Notes under the pieces: generated by a model
Databases searched by the model: none
Seen by the model: only the letters and a program-made list of their open reading frames with translations
What the model was told of the DNA's origin: nothing
Part shown: piece after piece, positions 8,168-17,041 of the stretch
How the letters are laid out: every line of letters starts with the position of its first letter
How positions within the stretch are numbered: the stretch's first letter is position 1
Assembly: GCA_964643615.1 (NCBI GenBank)
Contig: CAZXTR010000001.1
Coordinates: forward strand, 1-64,000
Length of the DNA: 64,000 nucleotides
Direction of reading: 5' to 3'
Origin: CAZXTR01 sp964643615
GTDB taxonomy: Bacteria > Pseudomonadota > Alphaproteobacteria > CAAHEQ01 > UBA3637
Position numbers and translations under genes: made by a program

Positions 8168-8487
8168 AACCCATCAACCACTATAAATGCCCGTTTTACA
8201 TTCCACCTTCTTTATTTTGTTTTGTCTTCAAAAACTGATTGAGCATTTACGTTTTATTCATTCTTAAAAGTGATGGTATTTTTTCGTGCATCTGCCGATT
8301 CTAATGACACTTGTCATTTTTGTTGTTTCCGTTTTTGTTCAACAGATTTTCTTTTTGCACTTCAAAAATTTTCTTTTCTTACTCGTATGGAATTTTATAT
8401 TTTCTGACAAAAATAATATCTAAAACATCCATAGTTCTAAGAGTTTTTTGAATTTTTTAACACGTCGTATTTTCTTTTTTATGCAAT
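8168..8487. other. Intergenic region with one inverted repeat
   Basis: No convincing gene in either strand of these 320 T-rich bases. The one notable element is the near-perfect inverted repeat AATGACA-CT-TGTCATT at 8303-8318. Its two-base spacer makes an efficient hairpin unlikely; it could be a dimeric regulator site or the remains of one. It lies downstream of both flanking genes, which is unusual for an operator. Confidence 0.5.
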
Positions 8488-9414
8488 TTATTGATTATCT
8501 CGACCTCTATCGTGCACAAAGACATTGACCACAGAAGGCCTTTGGCGCTGGGGCTGGGGTTTATGTCTTCCTTTATTGATAATTTCGCTTTTTTTTAACT
8601 GTTTTTTCAACCTGTTTGATAATGAATCGTTTTTCGGTTTTCGTTTTACTAAACGAATCTGTCGATAATAATTACATACGTTTTTTTGTTCGATTTCTTC
8701 GTATATCATATTTTTTATCAATGGTTTCATCTTTTTATAATTACCAATTCCTTTTTTCCCAGCACTTGCAAGAAAAAAACCTCCTACAGCAAGACCTATA
8801 AGGACAGGGAACGACGTTGCAAAAGAAACTCCAGCCAAAATAAAACCTATACCAAGCAATGCATATTTTGCAATATCAAGCTCATTATCAGCACGAGCTT
8901 TTAATACCAAATTGCGAGAGTTATCCATTTTTTTTGGATTCATAGCACTATCATCAATCAACTGTACATTCTTTTGTATTTGGAAACGAGTTTTTGAATC
9001 AAGTTGAGCTACATACGACATTTGTTCGGATATAACCTTTTGATACTTTGCCATTTCCAATTTTGCACGCATTTCTTTATTAAATGCTCGGCACGTCATA
9101 AAAAACCCAACAATTGCAAAAAACTCGATTGTTATTAAAGGCGTAAATGGTAGCCCTAGCATTGATCCTAAAACAACCATTCCTCCAAGGCCAAGCGTAG
9201 TCAAAGAATACATGGCGGATTTTATTTTTTGTTGTTCCTTTTGTGCTTTTTCATTTCTCAAAGTCCTTTGAGATACGCTTAAAGCAATAGCTTTGTCCAT
9301 GGGAGATAAATAACATTTTAGAGGATCCAATTTAACAAAATCTGCATGTAAAATATCATAATAATTTAGGGCAATCGACTTTTCAAATTCATTCGTGTTT
9401 TTCTTAGTGGGCAT
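8488..9414 (-). CDS. Unknown multi-pass membrane protein (308 aa)
   Basis: Function not recognised. An N-terminal hydrophilic domain of about 60 residues precedes a first pair of membrane helices (GLGGMVVLGSMLGLPF and ITIEFFAIVGFFM), then a charged middle segment with coiled-coil tendency, then a second hydrophobic pair (YALLGIGFILAGVSF and VLIGLAVGGFFLASAG). The C-terminus is very basic (KRKPK, LKKQLKKS, HKPQPQRQRP) and presumably cytoplasmic. The start at 9414 is preferred because AAGGA lies nine bases upstream; the ATG at 9423 abuts it. The gene is isolated, transcribed toward the gap terminator region, with its own untranslated flanks. Gly-rich paired helices resemble hairpin-type secretion substrates, but that is only an impression. 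Confidence 0.7.
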   Translation of the reverse strand: MPTKKNTNEFEKSIALNYYDILHADFVKLDPLKCYLSPMDKAIALSVSQRTLRNEKAQKEQQKIKSAMYSLTTLGLGGMVVLGSMLGLPFTPLITIEFFAIVGFFMTCRAFNKEMRAKLEMAKYQKVISEQMSYVAQLDSKTRFQIQKNVQLIDDSAMNPKKMDNSRNLVLKARADNELDIAKYALLGIGFILAGVSFATSFPVLIGLAVGGFFLASAGKKGIGNYKKMKPLIKNMIYEEIEQKNVCNYYRQIRLVKRKPKNDSLSNRLKKQLKKSEIINKGRHKPQPQRQRPSVVNVFVHDRGRDNQ

Positions 9415-9547
9415 TACAAACATTCCTTTTCCGAAAACAATGATGTGTATTCTAATATCTTATTAAGAAAAATCAATACTATTTTGTTCAAATCAAATCC
9501 TGAACAATCTATATAAATTGACAAAACAGCGAAAAGGAAAGTAATTC

Positions 9548-9578
9548 AAAAATAGAAGATACGTAAGTGCTTCTATTT
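9548..9578 (-). terminator. Probable terminator of the hprK-manX-ptsH operon
   Basis: On the minus strand an 8-base-pair stem AATAGAAG / CTTCTATT with an 11-base loop is followed by TTTTTG. It lies 24 bases after the ptsH stop codon. The stem is A/T-rich, so it may be weak. Confidence 0.5.
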
Positions 9579-9601
9579 AAGCGGAGCTTTTATGTATCCG
9601 T

Positions 9602-9874
9602 TTATACTTTTTCATGAAATTTACTATTCACAAGACTTGTCAATACTTGACACACTATTTTTTCATCTACGCCAGAGCAAGAAACAGATATTGTTGTTCC
9701 TTTAGAAGCCCCCAACATCATCAACCCCATAATAGATCGACCAGATACTTTCTGGCCATCTTTTTCAACCCAAACATCAGATTGGAAAGCGCCAACTTCC
9801 TTTACGAAATAAGATGCTGCTCGCGCATGCAACCCTTTTAAATTTTGAATTTGCAATTTAAAAACAACAGCCAT
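9602..9874 (-). CDS. ptsH: HPr phosphocarrier protein
   Basis: Phosphocarrier of the phosphotransferase system, here in a regulatory PTS. 90 residues. The active-site His lies in LKGLHARAAS (about residue 17), and the regulatory Ser, target of HPr kinase, in SGRSIMGLMMLGA (about residue 48). Both are intact. It lies 3 bases after manX with no clear ribosome-binding site of its own, so translation is probably coupled. Confidence 0.94.
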   Translation of the reverse strand: MAVVFKLQIQNLKGLHARAASYFVKEVGAFQSDVWVEKDGQKVSGRSIMGLMMLGASKGTTISVSCSGVDEKIVCQVLTSLVNSKFHEKV

Positions 9875-9877
9875 TAT

Positions 9878-10270
9878 TTATTTCAACAACCCCGAAGCAA
9901 CATTGATATATTTTCGTCCTGATTCTTTGGCCTCCTCAATTGCTATGCGCAAAGGTTTATTCCGCACTTGAACCAATTTAATTAACATCGGTAAATTTAA
10001 TCCAGCCAAAACTTCAACAGAACGCTCTTCCATAACAGAAATTGCTAAATTCGAAGGTGTCCCCCCAAACATGTCTGTCAAAATAGCTACACCTGACCCG
10101 GTATCCAATTTTTTCACTTTTCCCAAAATTTCAAGGCGCTTTTGCTCAATGTCTTCGGTTGCTAAAATGCAAACAGCATCAATTCCTTGTTGCATACCAA
10201 CAACATGTTCCATTGCTATAATCATTTCTTCTGCAACATGTCCATGAGAAACAACTAAAATTCCTATCAT
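9878..10270 (-). CDS. manX: Mannose-type EIIA domain protein of the regulatory PTS
   Basis: PTS EIIA of the mannose family. 130 residues. The phosphorylatable His lies in ILVVSHGHVAEE (about residue 9), with LTDMFGGTPSNLAIS and LAGLNLPMLIKLVQVRN characteristic of the fold. In alphaproteobacteria this protein occurs between hprK and ptsH as an orphan EIIA with no sugar permease, receiving phosphate from HPr; the same order is seen here. Role in metabolism-linked regulation is inferred from family knowledge. No permease or EI gene is in the window. Confidence 0.92.
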   Translation of the reverse strand: MIGILVVSHGHVAEEMIIAMEHVVGMQQGIDAVCILATEDIEQKRLEILGKVKKLDTGSGVAILTDMFGGTPSNLAISVMEERSVEVLAGLNLPMLIKLVQVRNKPLRIAIEEAKESGRKYINVASGLLK

Positions 10271-10309
10271 TTTTTATCCTTTTTTTTGAAATATACACTG
10301 TTTTTTATT

Positions 10310-10735
10310 TTATTCAAGAAAAAATGTCTCTGATTGTTGTAATGCCAACTCTATTTTAAAAATTGCCGATACATCAAATGCATTAATTTGAACAATAGGA
10401 ACACGACAATTTGCCATTTCAAAAAAATAAAAAACAGGCATTCTTTCAACTTTTGACCGCGGAACAAGATCGATAATCAATGATAATTTTGTTAAAGGTT
10501 TAAACGGAACGCGTACAATCCCTAAACCACGCACTTCTATTTGACCTTGAATGGTCTTTGGACAAGAGGCCCACAAAATACCATCTTTTTCATCAAGCAC
10601 AACTTGATCGTCCGCCACCAATCGGTGACCTTCGCGCATAAAGCGCAAACATAAATCCGTTTTGCCAGAACCCGATTTCCCTCGGATTAAAACACCTTTG
10701 TCATCAACATCAATACACGACGCATAAAGTAGCAT
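10310..10735 (-). CDS. hprK: HPr kinase/phosphorylase, short alphaproteobacterial form
   Basis: Phosphorylates HPr on its regulatory serine. 141 residues, about half the length of Firmicute HprK, because the N-terminal domain is absent, as is normal in alphaproteobacteria. Walker A GKSGSGKTDLCLR (about residue 19), the segment LVADDQVVLD, and the family signature GQIEVRGLGIVRVPF are all visible. AGAGGAA precedes the ATG. The gene order hprK-manX-ptsH is conserved in alphaproteobacteria, though the two-component pair often found upstream is missing; a tRNA gene lies there, divergently. Confidence 0.92.
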   Translation of the reverse strand: MLLYASCIDVDDKGVLIRGKSGSGKTDLCLRFMREGHRLVADDQVVLDEKDGILWASCPKTIQGQIEVRGLGIVRVPFKPLTKLSLIIDLVPRSKVERMPVFYFFEMANCRVPIVQINAFDVSAIFKIELALQQSETFFLE

Positions 10736-10777
10736 TTTTTATTTCCTCTATTTTTAAAATAACTCTTTTAAAAACAC

Positions 10778-10806
10778 TTGTCAAAAAGAACGTGATTATG
10801 TATGAT
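10778..10806 (+). promoter_or_regulatory. Promoter of tRNA-Arg(CCT)
   Basis: TTGTCA (10778-10783), 17-base spacer, TATGAT (10801-10806), 18 bases before the mature tRNA 5' end. Confidence 0.72.
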
Positions 10807-10824
10807 GAACGTTAGGAGATATAA

Positions 10825-10901
10825 GTTCGTGTAGCTCAGCAGGATAGAGCGCAGGATTCCTAATCCTGAGGTCGTGGGTTCGACTCCCGCCACGAACACC
10901 A
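10825..10901 (+). tRNA. tRNA-Arg (anticodon CCT)
   Basis: 77-base cloverleaf. Acceptor stem GTTCGTG / CACGAAC; D arm with GCTCAGC; anticodon stem CAGGA / TCCTG around loop TTCCTAA, anticodon CCT reading AGG; T arm GTGGGTTCGACTCCCGC; discriminator A and an encoded CCA at 10899-10901. No Sec-type or degenerate features. Confidence 0.97.
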
Positions 10902-10913
10902 TAGGGGCAATAG

Positions 10914-12185
10914 ATGTTAGCAACAAAACCAGAAGAAAATTTGATTAATGCCTTGGATCGCATAAGGGGCGTTTCTACTCCTTTTTTGGGGATTTACATT
11001 GCAATGTCAAAATTAACCCCAAACAACCGAGGCTATCGTCAATTGGAAATTGTATCCCGATTATTTAAATCCTTGACAACCACAGAACAAAGTCGCTTAT
11101 TTTTGCTTTCCAACAAAGATATAGCCTTTATTACACCGAAATCTTCGCTAAACACTGTTGAAGAAATTTTATACCAAATTCGAACTTTATTCGCAGACGA
11201 TCCTTTTTTGACAGAAAAAAACAAAACCTCTTTTCAACACGTTTTTTTCTTGGACAATGAATTGGATGCGTTTAAACAATTGGTGTTTCAAAAAAATAAA
11301 GAGTCGGATAGAATACTGTCGCCCTCAAAGGAAATCAACCCCCTCTCTCCAGAAATATTAGAATCTGTTGTTAATCGTTTGGAAAAATTAGAGGCCATCC
11401 ACTTTATTCGTCGGCAATCCGTTTTGTCTTTCCACCCCAAGTTTGGAAATCATTTTTTATTTCAAGAATTTTATACTTCTATCTCTCATTTGCAACAAAA
11501 GCTGTGCCCAGCGTATAGCTTGCTGGCTGAAAAGTCTTTATTTTTTCAATTAACGCAAACTTTGGATAAGCAGACGTTGCTCGCTTTAACTCATTTTAAT
11601 TTAAACGAATATCCACCAGCCATCAGTCTCAATTTAAACATATCGAGTTTGTATACTGCGGTTTTTCAAGAATTGTCCCGAGTATGGCCTACACCATTGA
11701 TTATTGAATTACAACTTGCAGATATTTTTCACAACTTAAAAACATATCAAGATGCCTATAAAAAAATGCACGAAATGGGGCATCAAATATTGATCGATGG
11801 ATTGTCGCCTTTGGATTTAGATTGTTTGGATTTTTCGATTTTACAACCCGATTATTTAAAAATCAATTGGGACCCAGAGTGGAAAAAAGAAGGTAAAGCC
11901 GAGTTGTTAAAACCTTATATTAACAAAACTTATTTAACTATTGTGTTGACACATTGTAGTTCTGAAGATGCTTTAATGTGGGGGCAAAAAGCGGGCGTTT
12001 TTTCTTTCCAAGGGCATTACGTTGATGCTATCTTGGGAGCGATGATTAAAAATAGTTGCACTTTTGGCCAAGAATGTACACTTGCTTCATGCATGACGTG
12101 TCGACGTTCTTTGTCGCCACAAGTCCGCAGCCAATGTGTCCATTTGAAACATTTAGACGCCAACCCAAAAATGAAGGCGATTTAG
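10914..12185 (+). CDS. Degenerate EAL-domain protein with Cys-rich tail (first of pair)
   Basis: 423 residues. The C-terminal two thirds (about 160-375) align by eye with the EAL fold: AISLNLNISSLYTA for the NxS strand, PLIIELQLADI for the usual E-x-T-E strand, LDCLDFSILQPDYLKINW for the strand that normally carries LKIDRSF, and VFSFQGHYVDAIL for the QGYYF end. The catalytic residues are gone: EAL itself is not recognisable and the DDFG motif reads IDGL. Hydrolysis of cyclic di-GMP is therefore unlikely; a binding or scaffold role is more plausible. The last 45 residues carry five Cys in a CxxC-containing cluster (about residues 382-408), a possible metal site. The next gene is a paralogue starting at the base after this stop codon. 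Confidence 0.7.
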   Translation: MLATKPEENLINALDRIRGVSTPFLGIYIAMSKLTPNNRGYRQLEIVSRLFKSLTTTEQSRLFLLSNKDIAFITPKSSLNTVEEILYQIRTLFADDPFLTEKNKTSFQHVFFLDNELDAFKQLVFQKNKESDRILSPSKEINPLSPEILESVVNRLEKLEAIHFIRRQSVLSFHPKFGNHFLFQEFYTSISHLQQKLCPAYSLLAEKSLFFQLTQTLDKQTLLALTHFNLNEYPPAISLNLNISSLYTAVFQELSRVWPTPLIIELQLADIFHNLKTYQDAYKKMHEMGHQILIDGLSPLDLDCLDFSILQPDYLKINWDPEWKKEGKAELLKPYINKTYLTIVLTHCSSEDALMWGQKAGVFSFQGHYVDAILGAMIKNSCTFGQECTLASCMTCRRSLSPQVRSQCVHLKHLDANPKMKAI

Positions 12186-13388
12186 ATGATTTCAACGCGC
12201 GAAGAATTTGTTTCTTTTTTAGAAAAAACACAAATGACATCAGCCAAATGGTGGATTTTACACATCCGTATGAGACAGTTGGAAAAAGTGTTAGAAAGCG
12301 GACGACTTTTGGACGTAGCACAAATGTTGCGTACTTTCGAAAAAGGTAAACTGGGTCGGCTATTTGAAATAGGGGGAGATATTTTTATTTATTTTCCTCA
12401 AACACGCGAAGACGATATGCTGGCTTTAATCGTCAAAATTAAGTTTTTGTCGGGACCTCGTCTTAAGGATAAATTCGCATTTTATACCATTTACCAACTA
12501 CAAACGCAAATGGATGATTTGCTTGATTTATTAAAACCTCAAGAAGAGAAAAAAGAAGTGGAGGCCTCCACTTTGCAAACAACGCCTTCCTCCACTGTCA
12601 CAACCCCGATTTTCCAAGAACCTCCATCATTTATGCCATTTCGCCCAATTTTGTTGGCTCAATTAGAAAAAACGTTACTTCAAGCAGACTTGTCCAACAT
12701 TATACGCAACCAACCAGTTTGTGCAATTGTTGGGAAATCACCCCCTTTAGAATTGTTTAAAGAAGTTTATGTTGCTATCACCGATTTGATAAAAACTTTG
12801 TGCCCCAACGTTGATGTGCGTCGTTCTCCGCACTTATTCAATCGATTGATGGAAACTTTGGATAAGCGTGTTTTAGAAAATGTTGCCCACCACGATGGGG
12901 GAGCTTACCGTAAAAATTTCAGTTTAAATTTATCTGTCAAGAGTTTATCCACTGAAGATTTCCTTCGTTTTGACGAAAGTTTAACTGCTGCGAATAAAGA
13001 AACTATTTTGTTGGAAATTAAACAAAGCGATATTTGTACAAACCTAGCTTCTTTTTTGTCTGTACGAGAAAAAATACAGCGAAAAGGATATCGTTTTTGT
13101 ATGGACCTTGTCACCTTTGATTCTTTAGCGTTAGTACAAAGAGAAAAATTAGGCCTCGACATGATAAAAATCATTTGGTCTGCTGATATATTGAATAAAC
13201 CATTATTGGATTTGTCCAAAAAAGCCATTCAAAAAACTAATCCGGAAAGGTTAATCCTTTGCCATGTTGACGACAAAAGAGCCATTGACTTCGCCCAAAA
13301 TCTTGGCATTTCAATATTCCAAGGTTACTATATCCAAAAACTTTTGTACAAAACGCCTAAAGCCGTACGCATTAATCGACCTACATAA
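12186..13388 (+). CDS. Degenerate EAL-domain protein (second of pair)
   Basis: 400 residues, paralogous to the preceding gene: SLNLSVKSLSTEDF, ETILLEIKQSDICTNL, FCMDLVTFDSLALVQREKLGLDMIKIIW and ISIFQGYYIQKLL line up with the first protein and with the EAL fold. Again the metal and catalytic positions (EAL, DDFG) are lost. The N-terminal 120 residues form a separate domain (FVSFLEKTQMTSAKWWILHIRMR) joined by a Pro/Ser/Thr linker. No Cys-rich tail. The ATG directly follows the TAG of the upstream gene, implying coupled translation in fixed ratio. The 3' end overlaps the convergent secA by 8 bases. Confidence 0.68.
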   Translation: MISTREEFVSFLEKTQMTSAKWWILHIRMRQLEKVLESGRLLDVAQMLRTFEKGKLGRLFEIGGDIFIYFPQTREDDMLALIVKIKFLSGPRLKDKFAFYTIYQLQTQMDDLLDLLKPQEEKKEVEASTLQTTPSSTVTTPIFQEPPSFMPFRPILLAQLEKTLLQADLSNIIRNQPVCAIVGKSPPLELFKEVYVAITDLIKTLCPNVDVRRSPHLFNRLMETLDKRVLENVAHHDGGAYRKNFSLNLSVKSLSTEDFLRFDESLTAANKETILLEIKQSDICTNLASFLSVREKIQRKGYRFCMDLVTFDSLALVQREKLGLDMIKIIWSADILNKPLLDLSKKAIQKTNPERLILCHVDDKRAIDFAQNLGISIFQGYYIQKLLYKTPKAVRINRPT

Positions 13389-15993
13389 AATCAATTGAAC
13401 CGTGACAATGTTTAAATTTTTTGCCACTTTCGCACGGACACAAATCATTACGTCCTATTTTGGAAAGGTCAATATTTTCTGGCAAGAAATGTATTTGATT
13501 AGGCTTTTTTTGTTCTGGTTCTGGAGTTGCAACACTCATTTGGGCATGTGTCAAAACAAATGTCACACGTCCTCGCACTGTTTTCAACATATCCGAAAAT
13601 AATGTGAACGATTCCCTTTTATATTCATTCAAAGGATCCCTTTGTCCATACGCACGTAACCCTATCGCATGTTTTAAAAAACTTAAAACTTGCAAATGTT
13701 CTTTCCACGATTGATCTAACATCTGTAATAAAACACTTTTTTCCAAAGACCAAACCATATTCTTTTCAAAATCCTGATATTTTTGCTGAATCATTGTATC
13801 CGATTCTTGACAAATACGCTCTATCATGAGCTCGACAGATAAATCATCTTGTTCTACCCATTGTTCAATGGGTAAAGAAATTGCCAACAAACGATTGCAT
13901 TCTTTTTGCAACGTTTTTAAATCCCATTCCTCGGCGTTTGTTTTGGGAGGCATTGTTGATAAAGCCATATCTTCAATTACTTGGTGACGCATACTTATAA
14001 CCATATCCGAAACTTGTTTGGATTGTAGCAATTCGCAACGTTGCGAGTAAATGACTTTGCGTTGATCATTCATCACATCGTCATACTTTAATAAATTTTT
14101 CCGAATGTCAAAATGATACGATTCAACTTTTTGTTGTGCTTTAGCAATTGCTTTTGAAATAAGAGGGCTTTTAATGGCTTCATCTTCTTTGAATCGAAAT
14201 GTTTTTAACAAACCTTTCAACCTTTCTGCTCCAAAAATACGCATTAAGTCATCTTCTAAAGAAACATAAAACTTAGAACGTCCAGGATCGCCTTGACGGC
14301 CAGAACGTCCGCGCAATTGATTATCAATGCGTCGGTTTTCATGACGCTCTGTCCCAATAACGTAAAGTCCTCCAGCTTCTAGAACAATTTGACGCCCCTC
14401 TTTAACCTCGTCTTTTATTTTTTTTGTAATACGGTTAATGTCTTGTTCATCTGTAATTCCAACAAGTTCTTCTTTAAGACGCATTTCAACGTTTCCACCT
14501 AATTGAATGTCTGTTCCTCTCCCTGCCATATTTGTTGCAATTGTCACCGCATCAGGGGCCCCCGCTTGAGCTATAATAAACGCTTCTCTTTCATGATTTT
14601 TTGCATTCAAAATTTCGAATCTCAAATTCGTTCGCTGACGTAACATTTCTGCTAAACATTCAGATCGTTCAATTGATGCCGTCCCGACCAAAATGGGTTG
14701 GTGCTTCGCATGGGCTTTTTCGATCTCACGAATAATCGCTTTATATTTTTCTAAAGCCGTTCCATAAATTTCATCATTAAAATCATCACGTGCCAAAGGT
14801 CTGTTCGTCGGGATTTCAATTACCCGTAAACTATAGGTGTTTTCTAACTCACCAGCCTCAGTCATCGCAGTTCCTGTCATCCCTGCCAATTTTGGATACA
14901 TTCGAAAATAATTTTGAAAAGTAATAGAAGCCAATGTTTGATTTTCTGCCTGAATCGTCACATTCTCTTTAGCCTCTAACGCTTGATGTAAACCGTCCGA
15001 ATAACGACGCCCTTCCATCATGCGCCCCGTAAATTCATCAATAATAACAACCTTGTCATCTTTCACAATATAATCGACATCGCGCGTAAACATAAAATGT
15101 GCTTTTAACGCTTGCTCTGTGTGATGGACAAAAGAAACGTTTGCTAAATCATATAAGCCCCCTTGGATTAATCCCGCCTCTTGTAACAGTTGTTCTATAT
15201 AAACATTGCCTACTTCTGTAAAGGTGATTTGTTTGTTTTTTTCATCTTTTTCATAATGTTCAGAGTGGATTTTACACATCAATTTATCTACTAATCGGTA
15301 ACGCTCTGAAGAATCTTCCGCAGCACCTGATATAATTAAAGGAGTACGTGCCTCATCAATTAAAATACTATCGACTTCGTCAACAATAGCATAATAAAAA
15401 GGTCTTTGAACCATTTCTTGGATTGAAAAACGCATATTGTCTCGTAAATAATCAAAACCTAACTCATTATTCGTACAATAAGTGACGTCACAAGCATACG
15501 CATTTTGCCGTTCGGCCGTTTCTAATTCATGATAGACACACCCTACCGTTAATCCTAAAAAGCGATAAACTTGGCCCATCCAATCTGCATCACGCCTTGC
15601 CAAATAATCGTTTACCGTAACAACATGAACCCCTTTCCCCGCCAACGCGTTTAAATAAACAGCCAAGGTTGCTACCAACGTTTTACCTTCGCCCGTTTTC
15701 ATTTCAGCGATTTGACCTTTGTGCAAAACTATACCGCCAATTAGTTGAACATCAAAGTGGCGTTGTCCCAGTGTCCTTTTAGAGGCCTCTCGCACCGTTG
15801 CGAAAGCGTCAACTAACAAATCATCCAACATTTCCCCTTTAGCAAGACGTTCTTTAAACCAAGGGGTCCGCGCACGCAAATCTTCATCCGAAAGTCTTTC
15901 CATTTCAGGTTCAAGCGCATTGATTTTTTGAATTGTTTTCTTTAATTTTTTAATATATCGATCATTCGATGAACCCAGAACCTTTTTGAACAT
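13381..15993 (-). CDS. secA: SecA, preprotein translocase ATPase
   Basis: Motor of Sec-dependent protein export. 870 residues, normal length. Visible features: Q-motif region DVQLIGGIVLHKGQIAEMKTGEGKT with Walker A at its end, IVDEVDSILIDEARTPLIISG for Walker B, AGMTGTAMTEA, motif VI region ATNMAGRGTDIQLGG, QLRGRSGRQGDPGRSKFYVSLEDD, and the C-terminal zinc site CPCESGKKFKHCHG that binds SecB and phospholipid. It is monocistronic as far as visible, with its own promoter. Confidence 0.98.
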   Translation of the reverse strand: MFKKVLGSSNDRYIKKLKKTIQKINALEPEMERLSDEDLRARTPWFKERLAKGEMLDDLLVDAFATVREASKRTLGQRHFDVQLIGGIVLHKGQIAEMKTGEGKTLVATLAVYLNALAGKGVHVVTVNDYLARRDADWMGQVYRFLGLTVGCVYHELETAERQNAYACDVTYCTNNELGFDYLRDNMRFSIQEMVQRPFYYAIVDEVDSILIDEARTPLIISGAAEDSSERYRLVDKLMCKIHSEHYEKDEKNKQITFTEVGNVYIEQLLQEAGLIQGGLYDLANVSFVHHTEQALKAHFMFTRDVDYIVKDDKVVIIDEFTGRMMEGRRYSDGLHQALEAKENVTIQAENQTLASITFQNYFRMYPKLAGMTGTAMTEAGELENTYSLRVIEIPTNRPLARDDFNDEIYGTALEKYKAIIREIEKAHAKHQPILVGTASIERSECLAEMLRQRTNLRFEILNAKNHEREAFIIAQAGAPDAVTIATNMAGRGTDIQLGGNVEMRLKEELVGITDEQDINRITKKIKDEVKEGRQIVLEAGGLYVIGTERHENRRIDNQLRGRSGRQGDPGRSKFYVSLEDDLMRIFGAERLKGLLKTFRFKEDEAIKSPLISKAIAKAQQKVESYHFDIRKNLLKYDDVMNDQRKVIYSQRCELLQSKQVSDMVISMRHQVIEDMALSTMPPKTNAEEWDLKTLQKECNRLLAISLPIEQWVEQDDLSVELMIERICQESDTMIQQKYQDFEKNMVWSLEKSVLLQMLDQSWKEHLQVLSFLKHAIGLRAYGQRDPLNEYKRESFTLFSDMLKTVRGRVTFVLTHAQMSVATPEPEQKKPNQIHFLPENIDLSKIGRNDLCPCESGKKFKHCHGSIDFM

Positions 15994-16033
15994 AAAGCGC
16001 GTAACCTTTCCAAAATAAAATGTTATTCGTTAA

Positions 16034-16062
16034 TAGATATAGTCTTTATAAGTAAAAGTCAA
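16034..16062 (-). promoter_or_regulatory. Promoter of secA
   Basis: Minus strand TTGACT (16062-16057), 17-base spacer, TATCTA (16039-16034), about 40 bases upstream of the secA ATG, leaving a short 5' leader. Confidence 0.6.
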
Positions 16063-16222
16063 GAAATCTCTTTGAAATGAATTGGCAACAACGCACTTTT
16101 ATATCAGCACTTTTCCAAAACAAGTCAAAGAAATATTGCTATTTCGCATAAAAACGTTTAATACCCTTTTTATTCAAATAATCTCCAACTTGTTTTCATT
16201 AAATGAGATAACAACGTAAGCC

Positions 16223-17032
16223 CTATCCTTTAAGATATTCGGCGATTTTCAAAACATCTCCGCTGGCTTCAGCATTAGGATACGCAGACAAAATAGAACT
16301 TTGTGCACGAATACTATCCCGTACGCGCGTATCACGTCTAATAATCCCCGCCAATTCAGGTGAAATTTTCAAAAATCCTTGGCACGCTTTTAACAGCGTG
16401 GAATAAGTCTTTTCTCCCTCACGGTAAGTATTCGCCGAATTAATGACAATTTTTATTGTAATATCTGGATTTTCTTTAGATATGATTTTAATAAAAGCAT
16501 AAGCATCTGTCAATGAAGTTGGTTCGTCAGTACATACGACTAACAAAGTTCCTGCATTCTCGGCAAAAAGACGCACTGCTTTTTCAACGCCTGCACCCAA
16601 ATCAATAATTACCTTGTCGTATCTAGACGCCAACAATTGTAAATCATCAAAAATTATTTGCAATCGAGATAAAGGTATGTTTGCCAAACTCCCCGAACCA
16701 GACCGCCCAGCAACAACATCAAATCCATACTCTGGGCATGGGATAATCGCCTGAGTCAAAGGAACTCGCCCTGTAATTACAGACCCCAAATCAAAAGGCG
16801 TCACCAGTCCCAATTGAATGTCCACATTAGCCAAACCTAAATCTCCATCAAACAATAATGTTTTCGTTCCGTCCATTGCTAATGCGTGTGCCAGAGAAAT
16901 AGAAAACCATGTTTTACCAACACCTCCTTTGCCTGAAGCTATAGCAATCATATTACGTCCCTTATGGCGCTCTGACGCTTTGGGTGCCATTTTCAATTTT
17001 TGCGGTAAAGAAAGAATGCGTGAAATATTCAT
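16223..17032 (-). CDS. flhG: FlhG (MinD-like ATPase controlling flagellar number or placement)
   Basis: ParA/MinD-superfamily ATPase. 269 residues. Deviant Walker A ASGKGGVGKTWFSISLA (about residue 33), switch region LLFDGDLGLANVDIQLGL and KVIIDLGAGVEKAVR; the tail is typical of FlhG/FleN (GIIRRDTRVRDSIRAQSSIL). The N-terminal 30 residues are basic and extended, as in FlhG proteins where this stretch activates FlhF. It starts 9 bases after flhF, with AGAGGGGAAA as ribosome-binding site. It is the last gene of the reduced flagellar operon. Confidence 0.88.
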   Translation of the reverse strand: MNISRILSLPQKLKMAPKASERHKGRNMIAIASGKGGVGKTWFSISLAHALAMDGTKTLLFDGDLGLANVDIQLGLVTPFDLGSVITGRVPLTQAIIPCPEYGFDVVAGRSGSGSLANIPLSRLQIIFDDLQLLASRYDKVIIDLGAGVEKAVRLFAENAGTLLVVCTDEPTSLTDAYAFIKIISKENPDITIKIVINSANTYREGEKTYSTLLKACQGFLKISPELAGIIRRDTRVRDSIRAQSSILSAYPNAEASGDVLKIAEYLKG

Positions 17033-17041
17033 TTTCCCCTC

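Noticed and set aside
10825..13388. tRNA-Arg as an attachment site for a mobile island
   Set aside because: No integrase gene and no direct repeat of the tRNA 3' end was seen in the following sequence; the downstream pair resembles resident genes in composition.
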